Shown one piece after another: positions 34,989 to 41,249 of a stretch of 64,000 nt of DNA. Origin of the DNA: CAVVIG01 sp050249955 (GTDB lineage Bacteria; Acidobacteriota; Vicinamibacteria; Vicinamibacterales; CAVVIG01); assembly GCA_050249955.1 (NCBI GenBank), contig JBFWPN010000001.1, positions 496,001-560,000 of the forward strand, given 5' to 3'. The translations under genes and the position numbers were made by a program. The notes under the pieces are model-generated. The model ran no database searches. It had not been told where the DNA came from and was given only the letters and a program-made list of their open reading frames with translations. Each line of letters begins with the position of its first letter. The stretch's first letter is position 1.

Positions 34989-35831
34989 CTACTTGCCGGC
35001 GTCGATCGCGCGCAGAAGGTCCGACGCAAGCGCGGCGCACGATGCGGCAACCGTTTCGGCCGGCAGCAGGACGCCAGCCGCACGGACGGCCATCTGCGGG
35101 CCAGCCGCGCGAGCGTCGGTGAAATGCTCGCGCAGAATACCTAGCGCCTCGCGCGTGACCTCACCGGCGACATCACCTTGCAGCAGCGCATTGACCGTCG
35201 CCGCGAGCGCAGCGGTCTCCGTGGCTTGCAGCAGTCGCAGGATGTCGAGCGCGTCCTTGTCTTCCAGGCGCCGCTGCTCGCGTTCAGCGGCACGTTCGGC
35301 AATCTTGTGGGCCTTCGCGACCAGGAGAGCGGCGGGGCCCGCGATGGCCACGTCGAAGGCCCTCGAATCGGTCGGCTCCAGCGCTTGGATAGAGACCACG
35401 GTCTTGTCGATGAGCGCGGCTTCGAGACCGCGTGTCTTGCGGGCCACTTCCTTGGCGTGACCCTGCAGCCTGGCCGCACGTCTTCCCGGACCGCCAACGG
35501 CATCAGGAACCATTAGGTCCACTTCGACGTTGGCCGGTGTGCCTTCGACACTCCGAGACGCGACCCAGACGCCCACCCTGTTGCCGCGCACGAACCTCGC
35601 GCCGAGCATCGCGGCCTCGATCTCCGGAATCTCTCGGAGCAGCGCAGGATCGAGCGTGATGTCGGCATCGAGCGTGAACTCGGGGACGCCGAGGTCAATG
35701 GCTCCGGTGTGCAGGTAGACCGCCTGCGCGCCGACGACGATCACCGCGCGTCGCTGGTCGCCCAGCGCTTCGAGTGCGTCCAGCAGAACAGTTCGGGCGA
35801 GGGCATAACGCGGATCAGGCGCGCCAGGCAT
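34989..35831 (-). CDS. AbiEii-like nucleotidyltransferase (type IV toxin candidate)
   Basis: 280 aa. The N-terminus has a nucleotidyltransferase signature: VIVVGAQAVYLHTG followed by FTLDADITLDP (hG[GA]...h[DE]h[DE] pattern), as in AbiEii/AbiGii and related proteins. A helical C-terminal half follows. AbiEii toxins use NTPs, and relatives modify tRNA. It overlaps the upstream gene by 17 bp, as toxin and antitoxin often do. Family placement rests on the motif and the context, not on overall similarity. Confidence 0.65.
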   Translation of the reverse strand: MPGAPDPRYALARTVLLDALEALGDQRRAVIVVGAQAVYLHTGAIDLGVPEFTLDADITLDPALLREIPEIEAAMLGARFVRGNRVGVWVASRSVEGTPANVEVDLMVPDAVGGPGRRAARLQGHAKEVARKTRGLEAALIDKTVVSIQALEPTDSRAFDVAIAGPAALLVAKAHKIAERAAEREQRRLEDKDALDILRLLQATETAALAATVNALLQGDVAGEVTREALGILREHFTDARAAGPQMAVRAAGVLLPAETVAASCAALASDLLRAIDAGK

Positions 35832-36876
35832 CCTCGTTCTCCTGCATCCACTGGATCAGCGCCTCGGCCTCATTTGGGCCACGGCCAGGACTCGTCATCA
35901 GATCCGTCGCGATCTGGCTCAGCGCTGCGATGGTGATCCCCTTCTTGACCGACGTCCGCTCGAACACGACATCGTCGAACGGCGTGAAGAGCGCGACGTT
36001 CGCCCCGGCCTCTGCGGGACGCAGGTCGAGCGCCTGCTCGACGTCACGTGGCTGGTCCACGTACAGGGTGAGCAGACGCGGCGGCGCCACCGGCGCGACT
36101 TCAGCCGCGGCCCACGATCCGGTCACGGCGTACCTCACCTTCAGTTGCTTGAGGCGCTCGATCACCGCCGGGACGCCTCGGGCAGCGAGGTACATCGTCG
36201 CGCCCTGACGACGGAACGGTGAGTATTCCTGCGACCACCGGTTCAGGAGTGCGCGCCAATCGGCGGCAGTGATGGGGCCTCGGGGCGTGCGCGTAAGTAG
36301 CGCCTCGCGATCCAGGAAGTCGACGACACGGGAGGCGTACCCGGGATCGACGCCAGCCCGCTTGGCGAGCTCCCGCAGGCCGACTGGCGGCTTGAAGTCG
36401 CAGAGTGCCCGAACGAGTCGGCCGGCCTTGGCCCCCTTGAGGGACTTGCGGTCCCGCGGGCTCGGCTCCGGATTCTCCCGGGCGCCGGTGGTCTCGATGA
36501 AGAGGCCCGGCTCCGCCAGCACCAGCCGGACGTTGCCCGTCAGGTCGGCGTACGCGAATCCTCGGCTGCGGAGACGTTCCTGCGTCCGCGGGCTGAGGTA
36601 GGGCGCGGCAATCAGGACAGGCTCGTCCGGAGTGGGGCGCAGCATGGCAGCCAGGTAGTGCACGTCCTTCGGCTCGACGCGGCTCTTCGCTTCCACGCGT
36701 ACGGTGCCCGACGCGGCTCCCTTGCGTCGTACGCTCAGGACGGCGTCAACGGGCGCCACGCCCGCGGTCTTCGAGGGTTTCACGACACTACCGGCCCAGC
36801 CGGCAGGCAGACGCCCCTGAAGGGCCGCCAGGACATCAGCGACGATGGTGTTGTCAGATTCTGGCTTGTTGCCCAC
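35815..36876 (-). CDS. Winged-helix regulator, AbiEi-like antitoxin candidate
   Basis: 353 aa from GTG 36876, or 356 aa from TTG 36885. Residues about 40-125 contain VRVEAKSRVEPKDVHYLAAM and VLIAAPYLSPRTQERLRSRG, restriction-endonuclease-like in pattern. A winged helix follows (LRELAKRAGVDPGYASRVVD, FLDREALLTRTPRGPIT), and then a C-terminal domain with YAVTGSWAAAEVAP. The promoter (TTGACG-18-TATACT) puts the transcript start near 36880, so the TTG cannot be used and GTG 36876 is essentially leaderless. The palindrome over the start suggests self-repression. First gene of the pair; the nucleotidyltransferase is second. Confidence 0.6.
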   Translation of the reverse strand: MGNKPESDNTIVADVLAALQGRLPAGWAGSVVKPSKTAGVAPVDAVLSVRRKGAASGTVRVEAKSRVEPKDVHYLAAMLRPTPDEPVLIAAPYLSPRTQERLRSRGFAYADLTGNVRLVLAEPGLFIETTGARENPEPSPRDRKSLKGAKAGRLVRALCDFKPPVGLRELAKRAGVDPGYASRVVDFLDREALLTRTPRGPITAADWRALLNRWSQEYSPFRRQGATMYLAARGVPAVIERLKQLKVRYAVTGSWAAAEVAPVAPPRLLTLYVDQPRDVEQALDLRPAEAGANVALFTPFDDVVFERTSVKKGITIAALSQIATDLMTSPGRGPNEAEALIQWMQENEDAWRA

Positions 36877-36916
36877 AATGGGCAACAGTATATTTCAGGC
36901 AACACGCGAGCGTCAA
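36868..36916 (-). promoter_or_regulatory. Promoter and palindromic operator of the AbiE-like pair
   Basis: On the minus strand TTGACG (36916-36911), an 18-bp spacer and TATACT (36892-36887) make a near-consensus sigma-70 promoter. Immediately downstream GTTGCCCA-CAA-TGGGCAAC (plus-strand 36868-36886) is a perfect 8-bp inverted repeat covering the predicted start of transcription and translation. A further GTTGCC half-site lies in the spacer. Confidence 0.65.
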
Positions 36917-37046
36917 AGCCAAGGCCTTATTGCCGGAAACGAAGACGGCGCCGGCCACCCCCGTGCTCTTCGCTGTTTCTTCGTGCTACCATCCCGCCAG
37001 CTCAGCATCGAACATCGGAGACTTCCAGCACGAGGTCAGACGGACC

Positions 37047-37604
37047 GTGGCATATCGAAGCGGCACCTACGTCATCTTCCATGCGGCGGGCACGTCGGAT
37101 CCCACGGCATCTGACATGAAGTACTACAACCTACTGCGGGCCTGGCGCGTGCGCACGGACAACGACTTCCGGTTCGTGAACAGCCATGAGAAGGCGGCAG
37201 CGGTACGCGACAGCAGTAAGCGTGAGACGTTGAGGCGAGCACTGGTCGAGCGCCTGGGGAACTCGAAGAATGTGGTCCTCATCCTGGGCGAGACGACACG
37301 TTTCGACCAGGACTGGGTTCCATTCGAGATTGTCCACGCGATCGACGTTCGCGGCCTTCCTATCATCGCCGCGTACCCAGGCTACGACTACATCCAAGAC
37401 CCGGCGGCCCTGGCCGGATACTGGCCCGCCGCTCTTGCGACGCGAATTCAGAACGGGACAGCGCGGGCAATTCACATCCCGTTCAAGCAAGAGCCCCTAA
37501 CGGATGCAGTGAGGCAATTCAGCTTCGATTCGCTTCCGACGACCGGTTTCTCGTACTACTCGACTGAGGCGTACGCGAGCTTTGGCGTCACCGTTCGCAG
37601 CTAG
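37047..37604 (+). CDS. ThsB-like TIR protein (MTH538/DUF1863 family), first copy
   Basis: 185 aa from GTG 37047. It has the layout of MTH538-type TIR proteins: strand GTYVIFHAAG, MKYYNLLRAWRVRTDNDFRF, FVNSHEK..VRDSSKRETLRRALVERL, the strand NVVLILGETT, and DWVPFEIVHAID with the catalytic-type Glu94. Family members include Thoeris ThsB, which makes a nucleotide signal from NAD+ on infection. Upstream codons in frame (from 36930) are Pro/Ala/Ser-rich and probably not translated. It lies 12 bp before a second member of the same family. Confidence 0.8.
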   Translation: MAYRSGTYVIFHAAGTSDPTASDMKYYNLLRAWRVRTDNDFRFVNSHEKAAAVRDSSKRETLRRALVERLGNSKNVVLILGETTRFDQDWVPFEIVHAIDVRGLPIIAAYPGYDYIQDPAALAGYWPAALATRIQNGTARAIHIPFKQEPLTDAVRQFSFDSLPTTGFSYYSTEAYASFGVTVRS

Positions 37605-37616
37605 CCGAGGGACGCG

Positions 37617-38033
37617 ATGTCAGTGTTTGTCAGCTTCGACTACGACAACGACCGCTACTACAAGTTCCTTCTCGAAGCCTGGCACGCGAACCCACGATTC
37701 CGGTTCACCTTTCAGGACGGCACCCCCAGCGAGATCAACTCGACGAACGTGGGACGGGTGAAGGCGGCGATCACGACGAAGATCCAAGCGGCCACACACA
37801 CGCTAGTGATTGTGGGCCAGTACGCGAACACGCCTCACCGGCACCGCGCCTTGATCGGCCACCGCAATTGGATCAACTTCGAGATCGCGCAGAGCAAAGC
37901 TGCCTACAACCGGATCGTGGCCGTCAAGCTCGATCGCTCGTACGAGAGCCCACACGAGTTGGTCGGCGCGAACGCCACGTGGGCGATGGTCTTCACCGAG
38001 GAGGCGATCGTGCGCGCCTTGAGCGAGGCATGA
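37617..38033 (+). CDS. ThsB-like TIR protein (MTH538/DUF1863 family), second copy
   Basis: 138 aa: MSVFVSFDYDNDRYYKFLLE and FEIAQSKAAYNRIVAVKLDR are typical of the MTH538 TIR-like family. NWINFEI carries the predicted catalytic Glu89, aligned with Glu94 of the upstream copy. The two copies are diverged (different middle segments) but keep the same fold pattern, so they may respond to different triggers or form a heteromer. Its stop overlaps the next gene's start (ATGA). Confidence 0.85.
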   Translation: MSVFVSFDYDNDRYYKFLLEAWHANPRFRFTFQDGTPSEINSTNVGRVKAAITTKIQAATHTLVIVGQYANTPHRHRALIGHRNWINFEIAQSKAAYNRIVAVKLDRSYESPHELVGANATWAMVFTEEAIVRALSEA

Positions 38034-38713
38034 CGGCCGACACGAAGGCGGAGATCCTGCACGAACACTACCGCGATACGTGCGGTGTGATGCAGGGGCT
38101 GCGGGTCAGCCGAGATCGGTGCTTCTACCTCGTGATCGCCGTCTTGGCCGCTGCGCTATTCGACGTAGCCACGCCGCAGGGATTCGCGACGGCCGTCGGC
38201 GATCTGCTGACGGCCCGGCTAGGCCTCTCGAACGCGCTCGATCTTGCCTACGTGCGAAGCATCCTTTGGTTCCTGCTGCTGGGCCTGACGCTGCGATATT
38301 CCCAGCTGACCCTGAACCTTGAACGCCAGTATGGTTACGTGCACAAGCTCGAAGAGGTCCTCCAAGAGGCGGTTCATCCGGCCTTCCGGCGCGAAGGCAG
38401 CGCGTACCTTGACGATTACCCGCGGTTCCTCACGTGGGCACACTTCCTCTACACCGTCGCCTTCCCGCTGCTGCTGTGCGTCGTGGCACTCGGCTGGACG
38501 TATCGACAGTTCCCGAGTCGCCCGTGGCCATGGACCGTCTGGTTCAACCTTGCCGTCACCGTACTGCTCCTCGTGTCGGTAGGACTGTACCTCCAGACCC
38601 TGCACCGCGAGCGCATCTCTCGCGGCATAGCGTGGTGGCATGCCTGGTGGAGCGCCCCTGCAAAGACTCGGCAAGCAGCCGCGGAGGCGGACGGAACAAC
38701 GAAGGCAGAATGA
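38030..38713 (+). CDS. Four-helix membrane protein coupled to the ThsB-like genes
   Basis: 227 aa. A short cytoplasmic N-terminus (EILHEHYRDTCGVMQGLRVS) is followed by hydrophobic segments at about 31-47, 71-88, 138-158 and 170-190. A conserved cytoplasmic loop LNLERQYGYVHKLEEVLQEA and FRREGSAYLDDYPRF lies between helices 2 and 3. I recall similar proteins beside MTH538-type TIR genes. No SLOG, macro or STALD domain is visible, so it is unlike known ThsA effectors. As the coupled third gene it is a candidate membrane-acting effector (inference). Confidence 0.7.
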   Translation: MTADTKAEILHEHYRDTCGVMQGLRVSRDRCFYLVIAVLAAALFDVATPQGFATAVGDLLTARLGLSNALDLAYVRSILWFLLLGLTLRYSQLTLNLERQYGYVHKLEEVLQEAVHPAFRREGSAYLDDYPRFLTWAHFLYTVAFPLLLCVVALGWTYRQFPSRPWPWTVWFNLAVTVLLLVSVGLYLQTLHRERISRGIAWWHAWWSAPAKTRQAAAEADGTTKAE

Positions 38714-38791
38714 GGGCCAGTCAGCGGACTCAACGCCTGGCGCGTTCTGCTGCATGAGCCGTCCACGCCGTGAAACGGACGCAGCCTCTCT

Positions 38792-40465
38792 ATGACTCTG
38801 CGCGAGTTGCTTTCGACCGACCCTGTGGCCCGTGCCGACCACGAACTCGCGCAGGCGCACGTCAGCGCACGGTTCGGAGGCCGAATACCTGAGGGCGTGC
38901 CTGGGCTGTCGCTGCGCCCGTTCGTTGAGGACGCACCTTGGCGGTACTGGGATGATCGGAGCGTGGATCTGGCGCTGACCCTGCTTGAGAAGGACGTCCC
39001 AAGGTCCATTGCGGCAGTTGTTGCTCGTTCCGGCTCGATCGACCGCGGAATCGATGAACTGTTCCGGCAGACCGCCCGTGGCGTTGACGAAGGTGCTCGC
39101 AGTGGTGACAGCGCGAGCGAGATCGTGACGCTTGCGACCGAGTGGATTCCTGAGTACCTGCGCCTGGTAGAGCACGTCTTTGGCAACCTATTGGAGCCGA
39201 TCTGGGCGACCCTCAAGAAGGGAGGAACGGGCGGGCACTTCGACTTGCGAGGCGCGACGACCTTCATGAGGTCTCAGGGACACGATGCTCTGCTCGGCGG
39301 TTTCACAGAGGAAGTCCGCAACGCCATCGCTCACGGCAAGGTTCGCCTGACGGCTTTGGAAATCGAGTTTGGGGACGTGCGGCCCGTCTGCTTGACGCGA
39401 AGCGCCTTTCTGGATGCTCTCGATGAGCTGGGCCGAACCTGCAACGCCGTCGCGATTGCCCTGATGCTCTTCATTGGGAAGCACCAAGGTGACGTGGTCA
39501 GGTCAGGAGGCGTCCCCAGGGCGGTAGCGACGCGATTTGCCGCTGGCGCGGTCGGCAGACGCAACTGCCGCGTGACGGGGAGCGTTGAGTCAGAAACGCC
39601 TCTCGCCGGCAAGCAACTACACATCGCAGTTGAGATGACCGAGCGCCACCGGGCTCATGTCCTTGGGCAATGCGCTCGTGTGGCCTATCAGTTCATCCAA
39701 GTCCTGGGTGCTGCTCGATACGAGCGACTGGCAATCGAAGTGCACCACGGAGAACCGGTCGCGTCCCTGTCGATCGTGAAGCCGCAGGAGCTGATTGCAC
39801 TCGTTGCTCGCGGGTCTCCGATTGAGGCGCTTTCAACGGCCTTCGATGATACGCAGCTGCTCTGGTACGACGAGCCAGCGTGGAGGACCCGACTGAGGGC
39901 GTGGCGAGTAATTGCCGGGTCCACATGGCGACTCGTCAGGCATCAGATCATCATGAACTGGCACGCGGCGAGGCTCTGCCTCGGCAAGGGCCGATTCAGG
40001 GTCCGTGAAGTGCGTAACCTCAGTGTCGATGGCATAGCTCGCGTTCACGTCCTGGCAGTGTTGCTTCGGCCCGAGGATGCGGACGATCTCGCGGTCGTAA
40101 ACGAAGTCCTTCGTGAACTGGTCAAGGTCGGTCGCAGGCGGTTCGTGCGTTCGAGGATGGGAACGTTGGATCGGGGTGTCGCATGGCCAAGACGTCCAGT
40201 GCACGTGTGGGTCGATCTATACCGCTCAGACGGGACTCTTCGGTGGCTAAAGTCTGGGGGATGGCCCAAAGGACACCTCGTCGCAGTGGCCGAGCGCACG
40301 TGGGGGCGGCGCGCTGCGATCAAGGTTCCGAACCCTGAGCATGTCTATCGGAAGATCCGCATCCGATACCGAATGGACATCGATGCCGCGCGCGCGGCCA
40401 TGGCTCAGGCCACGGAATTGTTCGAGAAACTCGGACAACGAGGTGGCACCCAGCCACTCGCTTGA
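38792..40465 (+). CDS. Hypothetical protein with HEPN-type RN(x3)H motif
   Basis: 557 aa, no membrane segments. EEVRNAIAHGKV (Arg176-Asn177...His181) fits the RX4-6H active-site motif of HEPN ribonuclease domains in an all-helical context (LATEWIPEYLRLVEHVFGNL before, FLDALDELGRTCNAVAIALM after). The C-terminal half (from about 280) is a mixed domain of unknown kind, rich in Arg. It lies 78 bp after the membrane protein gene on the same strand, so it could belong to the same unit or be independent. Function unknown; RNase-type effector is the working idea. Confidence 0.55.
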   Translation: MTLRELLSTDPVARADHELAQAHVSARFGGRIPEGVPGLSLRPFVEDAPWRYWDDRSVDLALTLLEKDVPRSIAAVVARSGSIDRGIDELFRQTARGVDEGARSGDSASEIVTLATEWIPEYLRLVEHVFGNLLEPIWATLKKGGTGGHFDLRGATTFMRSQGHDALLGGFTEEVRNAIAHGKVRLTALEIEFGDVRPVCLTRSAFLDALDELGRTCNAVAIALMLFIGKHQGDVVRSGGVPRAVATRFAAGAVGRRNCRVTGSVESETPLAGKQLHIAVEMTERHRAHVLGQCARVAYQFIQVLGAARYERLAIEVHHGEPVASLSIVKPQELIALVARGSPIEALSTAFDDTQLLWYDEPAWRTRLRAWRVIAGSTWRLVRHQIIMNWHAARLCLGKGRFRVREVRNLSVDGIARVHVLAVLLRPEDADDLAVVNEVLRELVKVGRRRFVRSRMGTLDRGVAWPRRPVHVWVDLYRSDGTLRWLKSGGWPKGHLVAVAERTWGRRAAIKVPNPEHVYRKIRIRYRMDIDAARAAMAQATELFEKLGQRGGTQPLA

Positions 40466-40529
40466 ATGCGCGGCCGGCGTTACCGAACGCTGGCTGCTAA
40501 CTCTCCGCCTTTTGAGCGGCACGACACGC

Positions 40530-41120
40530 TCAGCCCGCGATCGCATCCCAGTACGGCCGCATCACCCGCGTCATTCGCAGCTGGTCGGCTTGGCGCCACA
40601 GCTCGTCGGCCGCGCCCTTCCGCAGGCGGCGGTAGTCGCGCAGCGCCTCGACGGCGACATCGACGCCGATCCGATTGCGGAACCTGAAGCAGTCCACGAC
40701 CGTCCGGGCAGGACTCGTGACGCGTACGGTCACGCCCTCGACGTCGTGTTCATCGATGCCAGCAGTCAGTGCGGCGCCGGAAATGCGCACGACGCGAACC
40801 GCTGCAACGTCGAGCCGCGGGACGCCTGCACGCCGGTCCACCGCCAGCCACACCTCACGCGGATGCTGCGTGCCCATCGCGTGGAAGCGGAGCGCCGTCA
40901 GCAGGCAGACGACGCCCTTGGGCACGCGCTTGGCGACTTCGGCCAGCGTGTGATGCTCGCCAGGGGCGAAGGTGGCGGGCGCATAGAGGCCGCGTCCGAG
41001 ACGCGTCAGTTCGCCCTGACGGGCCAGTCGTCTCACCTGCTCCGGGTGTAAGCCGAGCGCACGAGCCTCCGCCAGGCGGAAGACGCCGCGGTTGCGAATG
41101 GATCTCGGCAGGCCGGGCAC
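40530..41120 (-). CDS. AbiEi-family type IV antitoxin/transcription regulator (orphan)
   Basis: 196 aa from a GTG. The N-terminal winged helix (GVFRLAEARALGLHPEQVRR, LARQGELTRLGRGLYA) is followed by the AbiEi core (VVCLLTALRFHAMGTQHPRE, VWLAVDRR, GVTVRVTSPARTVVDCFRFR, DVAVEALRDY). AbiEi proteins repress their own operon and neutralise AbiEii. No AbiEii gene follows here, so it may act as a stand-alone regulator. A TATAAC at 41134-41129 places the transcript start near the GTG, suggesting a leaderless message. It is divergent from the restriction operon with a shared inverted repeat. Confidence 0.82.
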   Translation of the reverse strand: MPGLPRSIRNRGVFRLAEARALGLHPEQVRRLARQGELTRLGRGLYAPATFAPGEHHTLAEVAKRVPKGVVCLLTALRFHAMGTQHPREVWLAVDRRAGVPRLDVAAVRVVRISGAALTAGIDEHDVEGVTVRVTSPARTVVDCFRFRNRIGVDVAVEALRDYRRLRKGAADELWRQADQLRMTRVMRPYWDAIAG

Positions 41121-41130
41121 GATGTGTTGT

Positions 41131-41162
41131 TATACACCCACTCAGACTCAAGTGGCTGTATA
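41131..41162. promoter_or_regulatory. Operator-like inverted repeat between AbiEi-like gene and hsdR
   Basis: Arms TATACACCCACT (41131-41142) and AGTGGCTGTATA (41151-41162) pair at 11 of 12 positions across an 8-bp spacer. The left arm contains the minus-strand -10 TATAAC (41134-41129). A plus-strand TTGACA starts at 41163, right at the other edge. The position suits a repressor controlling both directions. Confidence 0.6.
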
Positions 41163-41249
41163 TTGACACGCGGCGACGAGCCAAGCCGGCGCAATTCCTG
41201 CCCAGGCTGGTATCGTCTTGGCACCCAACGATGAGTCGGACTCCCCAGG

